Shown: positions 1-10,368 of the stretch, piece by piece
Layout of the letters: each line of letters starts with the position of its first letter
Position numbering within the stretch: the first letter of the stretch is position 1
NCBI RefSeq assembly: GCF_001417735.1
Contig: NZ_BBUZ01000029.1
Location: 1-64,000 of the forward strand
Length of the DNA: 64,000 nt
Source: Streptomyces sp. NBRC 110028
GTDB taxonomy: Bacteria; Actinomycetota; Actinomycetes; Streptomycetales; Streptomycetaceae
Direction: 5' to 3'
The notes under the pieces: generated by a model
Told to the model about the DNA's origin: nothing
The model's input: the letters and a program-made list of their open reading frames with translations, nothing else
Databases searched by the model: none
Program-made: the position numbers and the translations under genes

Positions 1-1
1 A

Positions 2-24
2 GACGACTTCTTCCGGAAGTCGTC
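2..24. terminator. Hairpin at 3' end of pucR-type gene
   Basis: Perfect 9-bp inverted repeat GACGACTTC / GAAGTCGTC around a 5-nt loop. It overlaps the stop codon of the minus-strand regulator (23-25). It is probably a transcription terminator, possibly serving a convergent gene left of the window. No T-run is visible, as is usual in Streptomyces. Confidence 0.4.
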
Positions 25-1696
25 ACCGCACATGGCGGCGGGCCTGGAGGGCCACCCCCAGGGCGAGCACCGTCTGGGGGTCCTCCAGGTCGGTGCCGAG
101 CAGCCGGGCGATCCGGGCCAGCCGGTCGTACAGCGTCTGGCGGTTGAGGTGCAGCGCGCGGGCCGTCTCCGCCTTGCGGCCCGCGTGCCGCAGATAGACC
201 TCCAGCGTCGGCACCAGCGGCGGACGGGCGTCACGGTCGTGGGCGAGCAGCGGGCCGATCACCCGGTCGACGAAGGCGGCCAGGTCGCCGTGCTCACGCA
301 GTCGCCACAGCAACAGGTCGACATCCAGGCTGCGGACGTCGTACCAGTCCCGGTCCGCCAGCCCGTGCGCCGCGTGCGCCGCCTCCGCCGCGTGCCGCAG
401 CTCGCCGCCGACCCCGTCCCAGCCCGCCGCGAGACCGGCGATCACCACCGGCGGATGGGCCCCGGCGGGCCGGTCCGGCCAGGCCCGCCCCACCCCCGCC
501 CGCAGCGCCGCCGCGACGCGCATCGCCACCGCGCCGCGGTCCGCCGCGGTCCGCAAGCCCACCAGCAGCGGCACCCGGGCCTCCGGCAGCCGTACGCCCA
601 GCAGCACCGGCGCGCCCACCGACGCCAGCTCCTCCCGCAGCGCGTGGGCCAGCTCCGCCCAGCTCTCCGCGCCGACGCCCCCGGCGGCCCCGCCCCCGCT
701 CAGCGGACGCGGGTCCTCCGCGAGCCGCATCACCATCGGCAGCAGCGGGCCGTCGCCGGAGGGCCGGAACCCCAGCACCCGCGCCTGCGCGGGCGCGTCC
801 GACGGCTCCACCCGCCCCTCCGCGAGATCGGTCAGGAAGTCGCCCCGGCCGCGCGCCGTCAGCTCCTCCTCCTGGCGCGCCCGCAGCAGCACCACCGCCA
901 GCAGATCAGCGGTCCGCTCGGCGGCGATGCGGTGGACCGGGGCGAGCGGCGCGGTCACCGGCAGCACGGTCAGCCGGGCCCGCACCGCGCCCGGTCCCCG
1001 GCCGCCGCCCGGCACATCGGCCAGCACGCTGCCCGCCGGCGGCTCGGGCGGCCTGCGGTCGGCGCGGCGGGCGCGCAGCCCCTCCCACGCCTGGAGCGGA
1101 TCGGTGGCGCCAGGAGCCACGCCCGCGGGCCCGGCCGCGTACAGCAGCCGGCCGTCGGGGGTCTCCAGGTACACCGGGTTGCCCGCGAACTCGGCGAAGT
1201 TCCGCAGGATCTCCGGCACTCCGCCGCCGCGCAGCAGCACCTCGGTGCCCTGGCGGTGGACGACGTCGGCCTGGCGCAGCAGGGCGTAGTGCTCGTTGAC
1301 GATCTCGGTGTGGATCTCCTCGGTGACCGCCACGAACGGCACCTCGCGGTGCAGCTGCACCAGCGGCAGCCCGCACGAGCGCGCCGCGTCGACCACCGCC
1401 ACCGGGAGCGTGCGGAACCGCGGGCCCAGCTCCACCACCAGTGCCGCGATGCCGCGCTCGGCGAGCCGCCGGAGATAAGCGCGCTGCTCGGCGGGGCGGG
1501 GGCCGACCCCGAGACCGGTGGTCAGCAGCAGCTCGCCGCCCTTGAGGAGGGCGGCGATGTTCGGCGCCTCACCCGCGTGCACCCAGCGCACCGGCCGGTC
1601 CAGCAGCTCGGCCCCGGTCACCACCTCGGGGAGGCCGCGGCGCAGGGCGGGCAGGTCCAGGGCCCGCGCCACGGTGATCGTTCCTTGGGTTTCCAT
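23..1696 (-). CDS. PucR family transcriptional regulator
   Basis: A 557-residue regulator of the PucR/CdaR type. The N-terminal ~130 residues (VARALDLPALRRGLPEVV...) resemble the PucR ligand-sensing domain. The middle (~290-430) looks like the degenerate GGDEF-like region of this family. The last ~65 residues carry the PucR C-terminal helix-turn-helix (LVPTLEVYLRHAGRKAETAR, LNRQTLYDRLARI). Members usually control purine, amino-acid or other nitrogen catabolism; the target here is unknown. ATG start at 1696. It lies 31 nt downstream of the GH15 gene on the same strand and may be cotranscribed with it. Family assignment is firm, target is not. Confidence 0.85.
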   Translation of the reverse strand: METQGTITVARALDLPALRRGLPEVVTGAELLDRPVRWVHAGEAPNIAALLKGGELLLTTGLGVGPRPAEQRAYLRRLAERGIAALVVELGPRFRTLPVAVVDAARSCGLPLVQLHREVPFVAVTEEIHTEIVNEHYALLRQADVVHRQGTEVLLRGGGVPEILRNFAEFAGNPVYLETPDGRLLYAAGPAGVAPGATDPLQAWEGLRARRADRRPPEPPAGSVLADVPGGGRGPGAVRARLTVLPVTAPLAPVHRIAAERTADLLAVVLLRARQEEELTARGRGDFLTDLAEGRVEPSDAPAQARVLGFRPSGDGPLLPMVMRLAEDPRPLSGGGAAGGVGAESWAELAHALREELASVGAPVLLGVRLPEARVPLLVGLRTAADRGAVAMRVAAALRAGVGRAWPDRPAGAHPPVVIAGLAAGWDGVGGELRHAAEAAHAAHGLADRDWYDVRSLDVDLLLWRLREHGDLAAFVDRVIGPLLAHDRDARPPLVPTLEVYLRHAGRKAETARALHLNRQTLYDRLARIARLLGTDLEDPQTVLALGVALQARRHVR

Positions 1697-1727
1697 CCGG
1701 TCCGGGCCGCCCCCGCGGGCCGTCGCG

Positions 1728-3542
1728 TCAGCCGCCGTACGCGCCGGAGGCGGTCAGGCGCAGGGCGGTGTCGATCAGCGGGACGTGGCTGAACGCCTGC
1801 GGGAAGTTGCCCACCTGGCGCTGGTGGTGCGGGTCCCACTCCTCGGCCAGCAGCCCCAGGTCGTTGCGCAGCCCCAGCAGCTTCTCGAAGAGCCTGCGGG
1901 CCTCGTCCACCCGGCCGATCATCGCCAGGTCGTCGGCGAGCCAGAACGAGCAGGCGAGGAAGGCGCCCTCGTCGCCCTCCAGTCCGTCCACGCCCGCGTC
2001 CTCGCCCGCGGTCGGGTAGCGCATCACGAAACCGTCGGACGTGGACAGCTCGCGCTGGATCGCCTCGATGGTGCCGATGACCCGCTTGTCGTCCGGCGGC
2101 AGGAAGCCCATCTGCGGGATGAGCAGCAGGGAGGCGTCCAGCTCCCTGGAGCCGTAGGACTGGGTGAAGGTGTTGCGCTCGGCGTCGTAGCCCTTCTCGC
2201 ACACGTCCCGGTGGATCTCGTCGCGCAGATCCCGCCAGCGGTCCAGCGGGCCGTCCACCTCGCCCGACTCGATCAGCTTGACGGTGCGGTCGACGGCGAC
2301 CCAGGCCATCACCTTGGAGTGCACGAAGTGCCGGCGCGGGCCGCGCACCTCCCAGATGCCCTCGTCGGGCTCGTCCCAGTGCTCCTCCAGGTAGTTGATC
2401 AGCTTGAGCTGGAGCACGCTCGCGTAGTCGTTGCGGGCCAGGCCCGTCATATGGGCCAGGTGCAGCGCCTCGGTGACCTCGCCGTAGACGTCCAGCTGGA
2501 GCTGGCCCGCCGCGCCGTTGCCGACCCGGACCGGCTGGGAGTTCTCGTAGCCGGGCAGCCAGGTCAGCTCGGCCTCGGACAGCTCCCGCTCACCCGCGAT
2601 GCCGTACATGATCTGCAGGTTCTCCGGGTCGCCCGCGACCGCGCGCAGCAGCCATTCGCGCCAGGCGCGCGCCTCCTCGCGGTAGCCGGTGCGCAGCAGG
2701 GAGGACAGGGTGATCGCGGCGTCCCGCAGCCAGGTGAAGCGGTAGTCCCAGTTCCGTACGCCGCCGATCTCCTCGGGCAGCGAGGTGGTGGGCGCGGCGA
2801 CGATGCCGCCGGTGGGGGCGTAGGTGAGCGCCTTGAGGGTGATCAGCGAGCGGACGACCGCGTCCCGGTAGGGGCCGTGGTACGTGCAGTGCTCGACCCA
2901 CTCCCGCCAGAAATCCTCGGTCGCCTCCAGCGCGGCCTCCGGCTCGGGCAGAGCGGGCGGCTCCTTGTGCGAGGGCTGCCAGCTGATGGTGAAGGCGATC
3001 CGGTCACCGGGGGCCACCGTGAAGTCGGCGTAGGTGGTGAGGTCCTTGCCGAAGGTGTCGACCTCGGTGTCCAGCCACACCGAGTCGGGACCGGCGACGG
3101 CGACCGTCCGCGAGTCCACCCGGTGCACCCACGGCACGACCCAGCCGTAACTGAAGCGCATCCGCAGTGCGGAGCGCACCGGCACCCGGCCGCTGACCCC
3201 CTCGACGATCCGCACCAGCTGCGGGGCGCCGTCGCGCGGCGGCATGAAGTCGATCACGCGGACCGTGCCGCGCGGGGTGTCCCACTCCGACTCCAGCACC
3301 AGCGAGTCGCCCCGGTAGCGGCGGCGGTCGGCGGTCGGGGGCTCGCTCCCGGCGGTGTGCGCGGGGCCCAGCCGCCAGAATCCGTGCTCCTCGGTGCCCA
3401 GTAGACCGGCGAAGATGGCATGGGAGTCGAAGCGGGGCAGGCACAGCCAGTCCACCGTCCCGTCCTTACAGACGAGGGCGGCGGTCTGCATATCACCGAT
3501 GAGTGCGTAGTCCTCGATACGCCCGGCCACGTGCTTCCCCAT
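1728..3542 (-). CDS. Glycoside hydrolase family 15 protein (trehalase/glucoamylase-like)
   Basis: A 604-residue cytoplasmic protein without a signal peptide. It starts GRIEDYALIGDMQTAALVC, typical of actinobacterial GH15 proteins often annotated as trehalase or glucoamylase-like. An N-terminal beta-sandwich (~1-220) is followed by an (alpha/alpha)6 barrel with the motifs GGVRNWDYRFTWLRDAA (~255-271) and LLAEEWDP near the C-terminus, where family catalytic acids lie. The likely reaction is hydrolysis of an alpha-glucosidic bond, with inversion. Trehalose is an inference from mycobacterial relatives, not shown here. First of two minus-strand genes, followed by the PucR-type regulator. Confidence 0.85.
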   Translation of the reverse strand: MGKHVAGRIEDYALIGDMQTAALVCKDGTVDWLCLPRFDSHAIFAGLLGTEEHGFWRLGPAHTAGSEPPTADRRRYRGDSLVLESEWDTPRGTVRVIDFMPPRDGAPQLVRIVEGVSGRVPVRSALRMRFSYGWVVPWVHRVDSRTVAVAGPDSVWLDTEVDTFGKDLTTYADFTVAPGDRIAFTISWQPSHKEPPALPEPEAALEATEDFWREWVEHCTYHGPYRDAVVRSLITLKALTYAPTGGIVAAPTTSLPEEIGGVRNWDYRFTWLRDAAITLSSLLRTGYREEARAWREWLLRAVAGDPENLQIMYGIAGERELSEAELTWLPGYENSQPVRVGNGAAGQLQLDVYGEVTEALHLAHMTGLARNDYASVLQLKLINYLEEHWDEPDEGIWEVRGPRRHFVHSKVMAWVAVDRTVKLIESGEVDGPLDRWRDLRDEIHRDVCEKGYDAERNTFTQSYGSRELDASLLLIPQMGFLPPDDKRVIGTIEAIQRELSTSDGFVMRYPTAGEDAGVDGLEGDEGAFLACSFWLADDLAMIGRVDEARRLFEKLLGLRNDLGLLAEEWDPHHQRQVGNFPQAFSHVPLIDTALRLTASGAYGG

Positions 3543-4024
3543 TCGAACGGCCGTATGCCCCTGCGGGCGTGCTTACGGTCTCCGGAAAATATTGGACGAG
3601 CTCTTGTTCCGGAGGCGAGCTGGTGGTGCCGTGCCGGGGCTCGTAGCGTTTCGTCCGAGCAGGATACGACGCAGGACAGTGATCCGCTTGAGCCCGTCCA
3701 TATCGTGGCTCGCGTCACGACCGCCGATCGGGTGGCCGGATCACGGGTGGGGCTCGTGGTGTCCAGGGGATGCGTACGCGGGGTAGTTGTAGCGATACGC
3801 GAGGTGCGGACGATACGCGTTGTTGTCATGACAGCGTACGGTGCGGCAGAGGTGCGGCGGGCCGTGTCACGCCGACGCCCTCCAGCGGCCGCTCCGGGGC
3901 ACTGATACCCTGGTAGCCCGTGGAGCGGCGGGCACAAACCCCCCGAACCTCAGCGACGGCACCCCCGCGACAGCGGGGCAGCTGCCGGACCGCACCCTCA
4001 CGACGCGACCACGGGAGCCCCCTT
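3543..4024. other. Intergenic region between GH15 gene and pyrG
   Basis: About 480 nt between divergent genes, with no convincing gene. It holds a perfect palindrome TGTCATGACA (3834-3843) and two exact copies of CGATACGCG (3793-3801 and 3811-3819). Promoters for both neighbours must lie here, but I could not fix -10/-35 boxes with confidence. Confidence 0.5.
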
Positions 4025-5701
<1,677 letters not shown>

Positions 5702-5791
5702 CCGCTACGGTTGGGACGGGGGCGCGGGCGTCGCGCGAGCGGCCCGCCGCCCCCGGCCAACCGCATGCGGAAAGGACGCTGAGGCAGAGCA

Positions 5792-6418
5792 ATGGGCATC
5801 CAGGACACCCCCGAGGAGTGGCGGACCGTCGCCACCGCCACGCCGTTCACCGGCAACAAGACGAGCGTGCGCACCGACGAGGTCGTCATGCCCGACGGCA
5901 CGACGGTCACCCGCGACTACCAGGTCCACCCCGGCTCCGTCGCCGTCCTGGCCCTCGACGACACCGGCCGCGTCATCGTGCTGCGCCAGTACCGCCACCC
6001 GGTCCGCCACCGGCTGTGGGAGATCCCGGCCGGTCTCCTCGACATCCCCGGCGAGAACCCCCTGCGCGCCGCGCAGCGCGAGCTGTACGAGGAGGCCCAC
6101 GTCAAGGCCGAGGACTGGCGCGTGCTGACGGACGTCTACACCACGCCCGGCGGCTGCGACGAGGCCGTACGGATCTTCCTCGCCCGGGAGATCTCGGCGG
6201 CGGACGGGGAGCGGTACGAGGTCTCCGAGGAGGAGGCCGACATGGAGCTGGCCCGGGTGCCGCTGGACGAGCTGGTGCGCCGTGTGCTGGCCGGTGACCT
6301 GCACAACAACTGCCTCGCGGTGGGCGTCCTGGCCCTCCACGCCGCCCTGACGGGCGACGGCGTGGACGCCCTGCGCCCCGCCGACGCCCCCTGGCCGGCC
6401 CGGCCCTTCGAGGCGTAG
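5792..6418 (+). CDS. NUDIX hydrolase (ADP-ribose pyrophosphatase-like)
   Basis: A 208-residue NUDIX protein. The Nudix box is visible at about residues 78-101 (GLLDIPGENPLRAAQREL, then YEEA), with the REL-YEE core that binds divalent metal. The preceding VIVLRQYRHPVRHRLWEIPAG is typical of ADP-ribose/NDP-sugar pyrophosphatases of the NudF group. It probably hydrolyses ADP-ribose to AMP and ribose 5-phosphate; substrate is inferred from the family. AAAGGA lies upstream of ATG 5792. It follows pyrG on the same strand and may be in its operon. Confidence 0.85.
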   Translation: MGIQDTPEEWRTVATATPFTGNKTSVRTDEVVMPDGTTVTRDYQVHPGSVAVLALDDTGRVIVLRQYRHPVRHRLWEIPAGLLDIPGENPLRAAQRELYEEAHVKAEDWRVLTDVYTTPGGCDEAVRIFLAREISAADGERYEVSEEEADMELARVPLDELVRRVLAGDLHNNCLAVGVLALHAALTGDGVDALRPADAPWPARPFEA

Positions 6419-6610
6419 CCGCCGGGCTTCCCCCCGGTGGGGGTTGCGCCGGGGTGGGGAACAAACCGTCTCACCATCCGATGGGGTGATTTTCGGACCG
6501 CGTCACCGGCCCGGAGTGCCCGGGACCTGACGCGGAGTGAACTACGCTCGTACGAACCCTGACCGCAGCAGCGGCGGGCTCGTATGCGCAGGTGGACGGG
6601 AGTGGGGCCC

Positions 6611-8623
6611 GTGGCGGAGCAGGCGGTCGACACCGACGGGGAGCCCCTGGGCGAACCCGCGGACGGGGACGCGGACGTAAGTCCTCCGGCCCGTGGCGCG
6701 GCCGACGGCGGGGTGTGGAGCGGCGCGACGCGCGCGGTGCTGTTCGCGGCGGCCGCCACCGTGGGCCGGGGGTTCGCGGGCCGCCGCCGGGAGCTGCTGG
6801 CGCTGCGGGCCGACATCGACCGCGCCGGGCTCGACACGATCGCGGGCCGCAAGGCCGCCCGCAGCCGGGTGCTGCTCATCGCGGGGCGGCCCGGCTGGGG
6901 CCGTACGGCGCTGGCCGAGGAGCTGGCCCGGCGGCTGGCGGACGACTACCCGGGCGGGGTGCTGCGGGCCCGGCTGATGACATCCTCCGGCGACCCCGTG
7001 CCCACCGAGCGGACCGCCCGCGACCTGCTGATCAGGCTCGGCGTGACCGCCCCGCCGGGCGCGGACGAGGACGAGCTGGGGGAGACCCTGCGCGACACGC
7101 TGGACGGCAAGCGGGTCCTGCTGCTGCTCGACGACGTGGCGGGCGCCGGGCAGGTGGACGCGCTGCTCCCGGACGAGCCCGACTGCCTGGTCATCGCCGT
7201 CTCGCGGGGCCCGCTGACCGGTGTCCCGGACGTCCGCCCGTGCACCCTCGGCGGGCTGGACGTGAGCGCGGCGGTCGGGCTGCTGGCGCAGTACGCCGGG
7301 CCCACCCGGATCACCTGCGACCCGGTGGCCGCGCAGACCCTGGTCGAGGAGTGCGCCGGTCAGCCCGCCGCGCTCGTGCTCGTCGGCGGCTGGCTCGCCG
7401 CCCGCCCCAAGGACTCGGTGTCCGACGTCATCGAGCGGCTGCGCGAACTGCCCCCGGCCGACGGGGACGTGGACCGCGGCGCCCGCCCGCTGGCCCGCGC
7501 CTTCCGGCTGGCGTACGGCTCGCTGCCCCCGGCCGCCGCCCGGATGCTGCGGCTGCTGGCGCTGGCACCGGCCGGTTCGGCCGACGCGCACACGGCGTCC
7601 GCGCTGGCCGGATGCTCGGTGGCGGACGGCCGGGCGGCGCTGGAGGGCTTCGCCGCGTACGGGATGCTGCGGCCGCGCGAGAAGGGCCGGTACGAGGTGC
7701 CCGGCTGCCTCTACCCGCTGCTGCGCGCGCTGCTGGAGGCGACGGAGCGCCCGGCGGAGGTGGAGCTGGCCCGGGCGCGGATGCTGGAGCGCACCGTACG
7801 GCAACTGCACGCCTGCCGGCTGGCGGCCGAGCCGCCGGGCTCCCCGGCCCGCAAGAAGCTGGCGGCGCTGCCGGGGGCGCTGCGGTTCCCGTCGGCGGGG
7901 GCGGCGGGGGAGTGGCTGGAGAGCCGGCTGCCCGTGCTGGTGGAGGCCGCCCGGCTGGCCGTCGAGGCGGGCGGGGTCGACACCCTGGCGCGACGGCTGG
8001 TGGCCGCGCTGACCCATGCGCTGACCGCGCACCGCGGCGCCGAGGGCGCGGCACCCGAACTGTACGGGCTCCACCAGCTGGTGCTGGACGTGGCCCGGCG
8101 CCGCGATCTGCCCGTGGAGCGGGCGGCGGCGCTGCTGAACCTGGGTGACCTGGACGCGGGCGCGGGCCGGATCGACAAGGCGCTCGCCCGCTACAAGGGC
8201 GCGCTGGAGGCGGCCCGGGCGGCGGACGATCCGTACACGACCGGGCGGGCCCTGGAGTCGATCGGCGCGACGTACCAGGAGCTGGAGGACTGGAACCGGG
8301 CCGCCGACTGGTACGGCCGCGCCCTGGAACTGCGGCTGAGCCGCCGCGACCTGGCCGCCGAGGCCCGGCTGTACGCCCGTCTCGGCACCGTCCATGGCTA
8401 CGCGGGCCGCTGGGCCGAGGCGCTGCGCGACTGGCGGGCCGCCGCGGCCGCCTGCCGCCGGGCCGGGGACCTGGAGGGGTACGCCCGGGCGCTGAGCGGC
8501 ACGGCGAAGGCCCAGGAGAAGACGGGCCGGTCGAAGGAGGCGCTGCGCACGTGGTCGGAGGCGGCCGCGGCGGCGCGCCGGGCGGACGAGTGGGCCAGGT
8601 CTCAGCGGGATGAGGTCCCATGA
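6611..8623 (+). CDS. NB-ARC-like ATPase domain protein with C-terminal TPRs
   Basis: A 670-residue protein. After ~60 low-complexity residues there is an NTPase region with LLIAGRPGWGRTALAEELA (~88-106) and a Walker-B-like VLLLLDDVAGAGQVDALL (~170). A winged-helix-like segment follows, then four or more TPR-like units from ~500 to the end (ALLNLGDLDAGAGRIDKALA and repeats). This is the layout of AfsR-type STAND proteins, but without a SARP DNA-binding domain. Unusually, the P-loop lysine is replaced by Arg (GRT instead of GKT), so nucleotide hydrolysis may be lost. Start: GTG 6611 with GGGAG at 6598-6602; an upstream ATG at 6584 is less likely. Role unknown, perhaps protein scaffolding. Confidence 0.7.
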   Translation: MAEQAVDTDGEPLGEPADGDADVSPPARGAADGGVWSGATRAVLFAAAATVGRGFAGRRRELLALRADIDRAGLDTIAGRKAARSRVLLIAGRPGWGRTALAEELARRLADDYPGGVLRARLMTSSGDPVPTERTARDLLIRLGVTAPPGADEDELGETLRDTLDGKRVLLLLDDVAGAGQVDALLPDEPDCLVIAVSRGPLTGVPDVRPCTLGGLDVSAAVGLLAQYAGPTRITCDPVAAQTLVEECAGQPAALVLVGGWLAARPKDSVSDVIERLRELPPADGDVDRGARPLARAFRLAYGSLPPAAARMLRLLALAPAGSADAHTASALAGCSVADGRAALEGFAAYGMLRPREKGRYEVPGCLYPLLRALLEATERPAEVELARARMLERTVRQLHACRLAAEPPGSPARKKLAALPGALRFPSAGAAGEWLESRLPVLVEAARLAVEAGGVDTLARRLVAALTHALTAHRGAEGAAPELYGLHQLVLDVARRRDLPVERAAALLNLGDLDAGAGRIDKALARYKGALEAARAADDPYTTGRALESIGATYQELEDWNRAADWYGRALELRLSRRDLAAEARLYARLGTVHGYAGRWAEALRDWRAAAAACRRAGDLEGYARALSGTAKAQEKTGRSKEALRTWSEAAAAARRADEWARSQRDEVP

Positions 8624-8690
8624 CGCCGAGGGCCGCGCATCCCGGGACTGAAGGGAGACCGCGAGTCGACCTACGAAATCAGTGGTGGTC

Positions 8691-8709
8691 TTGCTAAAGA
8701 TTGAAGCAA
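8691..8709. promoter_or_regulatory. Inverted repeat upstream of ald, possible operator
   Basis: TTGCT, 9 nt, AGCAA: a short inverted repeat in a locally AT-richer stretch, ending 8 nt upstream of the proposed -35 box of ald. Alanine dehydrogenase genes in actinobacteria are known targets of Lrp/AsnC regulators such as AldR, so an Lrp-type operator is plausible. The arms are short and this is inference. Confidence 0.3.
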
Positions 8710-8717
8710 TGCAAGGC

Positions 8718-8745
8718 TAGACAGCGCGACGTCCTTCATTACACT
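8718..8745 (+). promoter_or_regulatory. Candidate ald promoter
   Basis: TAGACA (8718-8723), 16-nt spacer, TACACT (8740-8745): a reasonable match to the vegetative sigma-factor consensus. It would give a leader of roughly 115 nt before the GTG at 8869. That leader contains repeated GCGATCG sequences (8755-8769) but no recognisable riboswitch. Confidence 0.35.
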
Positions 8746-8868
8746 GGCTGTACCGCGATCGCTGCGATCGTCACGGGCATGCGGACAAGTTCCATTTTGC
8801 CTGTCTATAGCCGGTTCCGGCCGGTCAAGCCCTTAAGTTCCCCCCCCATTTCAAGGACCGTGATCGAC

Positions 8869-9984
8869 GTGAAGGTCGGTATCCCCCGCGAGGTCAAGAA
8901 CAACGAGTTCCGTGTGGCCATCACCCCCGCAGGCGTGCACGAGCTGGTACGCAACGGCCACGAGGTCTTCGTGGAGCAGGGCGCCGGTCTGGGCTCCTCC
9001 ATCACCGACGAGGAGTACATCGCCGCCGGCGCCGGCATCCTCGCCACCGCCGACGAGGTCTGGGCCACCGCCGACCTGCTGCTGAAGGTCAAGGAGCCGA
9101 TCGCGGAGGAGTACCACCGCCTGCGCAAGGACCAGACGCTCTTCACCTACCTCCACCTCGCCGCCTCCCGCGCGTGCACCGACGCGCTGCTGGAGTCCGG
9201 CACCACCGCCATCGCGTACGAGACCGTCGAGTCCGCCAACCGCACCCTGCCGCTGCTCGCCCCGATGTCCGAGGTCGCGGGCCGGATCGCGCCGCAGGTC
9301 GGCGCGTACCACCTGATGCGCTCGGCCGGCGGCCGCGGCGTGCTGCCCGGCGGTGTACCCGGCGTCGCCGCCGCCCGCGCGGTCGTCATCGGCGGCGGCG
9401 TCTCCGGCTGGAACGCCGCGCAGATCGCCATCGGCATGGGCTTCCACGTGACCCTGCTCGACAAGGACATCAACAAGCTGCGCGAGGCCGACCGGATCTT
9501 CGGCAACCGGGTGCAGACCATCACCTCCAACGCCTATGAGCTGGAGAAGGCGGTCCTCGCCGCCGACCTCGTCATCGGCGCGGTGCTCATCCCCGGCGCC
9601 AAGGCGCCCAAGCTGGTCACCAACGAGCTGGTGTCCCGCATGAAGCCGGGAAGTGTCCTTGTCGACATCGCGATCGACCAGGGCGGCTGCTTCGAGGACT
9701 CGCGTCCCACCACCCACGCGGAGCCGACCTTCACGGTCCACGACTCGGTGTTCTACTGCGTGGCCAACATGCCGGGCGCCGTGCCCAACACCTCCACCCA
9801 CGCGCTCACCAACGCCACGCTCCCGTACATCGTCGAGCTGGCCAACCGCGGCTGGCGGGAGGCGGTGCGCCGGGACGCGGCGCTGGCCAAGGGGCTCAAC
9901 ACCCATGAGGGCCAGGTCGTCTACGGGCCGGTCGCCGAGGCCCACTCGCTGCCCTCCGTCGACCTGGCCTCGCTGATCGGCTGA
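8869..9984 (+). CDS. ald: Alanine dehydrogenase
   Basis: NAD-dependent oxidative deamination of L-alanine to pyruvate and ammonium. The sequence begins VKVGIPREVKNNEFRVAITP, the family signature. It carries the substrate-binding KVKEP segment, the NAD-binding motif VIGGGVSGWNAAQIAIGMG (~172-190) and the VDIAIDQGGC signature (~264-273). From GTG 8869 the protein is 371 residues, the canonical length. AAGGA at 8853-8857 supports this start over GTG 8860. A 245-nt upstream gap isolates the gene from its neighbours, so it is probably monocistronic. Confidence 0.95.
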   Translation: MKVGIPREVKNNEFRVAITPAGVHELVRNGHEVFVEQGAGLGSSITDEEYIAAGAGILATADEVWATADLLLKVKEPIAEEYHRLRKDQTLFTYLHLAASRACTDALLESGTTAIAYETVESANRTLPLLAPMSEVAGRIAPQVGAYHLMRSAGGRGVLPGGVPGVAAARAVVIGGGVSGWNAAQIAIGMGFHVTLLDKDINKLREADRIFGNRVQTITSNAYELEKAVLAADLVIGAVLIPGAKAPKLVTNELVSRMKPGSVLVDIAIDQGGCFEDSRPTTHAEPTFTVHDSVFYCVANMPGAVPNTSTHALTNATLPYIVELANRGWREAVRRDAALAKGLNTHEGQVVYGPVAEAHSLPSVDLASLIG

Positions 9985-9997
9985 GGCCGCGCGGCCG

Positions 9998-10048
9998 GTC
10001 AACTCCGGTCGACGGACGGTCAACGCGGGCCGTCAACATCGGGTCAAC
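9998..10048. repeat. Cluster of four GTCAAC direct repeats downstream of ald
   Basis: GTCAAC occurs at 9998, 10019, 10032 and 10043 (spacings 21, 13 and 11), and once more at 10138. They fall in the 384-nt gap between ald and the parA-like gene. The reverse complement, GTTGAC, resembles -35 elements. No iteron or parS consensus is matched. Function unknown. Confidence 0.35.
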
Positions 10049-10266
10049 ACCGAGCATCCGGCCGGGTCTTGTCGAAGGACGGGACCCGGCCGAGGGCGTG
10101 TCCGGAACGCCCCGGATCAGGCCCGGCCCGGGCCTCGGTCAACTCGCCCTGAATGTAACCATCCAGACGCTTTGGGGGGTGGTGAAATCTCCGCGGCGCC
10201 GCCCATACGCCCTTGACATCGGGGTGTTCGATTGCCGACACATCGTGCCGTCTCCGGTGGATTGTG

Positions 10267-10296
10267 TTGCTGAGGACCGCCGACACGCCATAGAGT
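10267..10296 (+). promoter_or_regulatory. Candidate promoter of the parA-like/scpAB gene group
   Basis: TTGCTG (10267-10272), 18-nt spacer, TAGAGT (10291-10296). Transcription would start near 10303, about 65 nt before the GTG at 10369. A second TTGACA at 10213-10218 has no good -10 partner. The rest of 9985-10368 contains no gene that I can support. Confidence 0.45.
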
Positions 10297-10368
10297 CGCC
10301 AACCGTCGGCATGGTGTCACGCTGACCTATCGAGAAATTTCCTGGTCACCAAGGAGGTAGGACGACTT

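Noticed and set aside
32..1792. Long plus-strand frame opposite the PucR-type gene
   Set aside because: Gln/Arg-rich antisense translation of a GC-rich gene; codon third-position GC bias supports the minus-strand gene.
3592..3786. 64-codon plus-strand frame upstream of pyrG
   Set aside because: No ribosome-binding site, no recognisable sequence, and composition unlike neighbouring genes.
8701..8868. In-frame 5' extension of ald from an ATG at 8709
   Set aside because: Alanine dehydrogenases start at the KVGIPRE motif; the extension has no family counterpart and contains the likely promoter.
10093..10104. AGGGCGTGTCCG, identical to the first 12 bases of the MITE terminal repeat
   Set aside because: The following bases differ and no core or opposite end is found nearby. 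It could be a relic, but a 12-base match alone is too weak.
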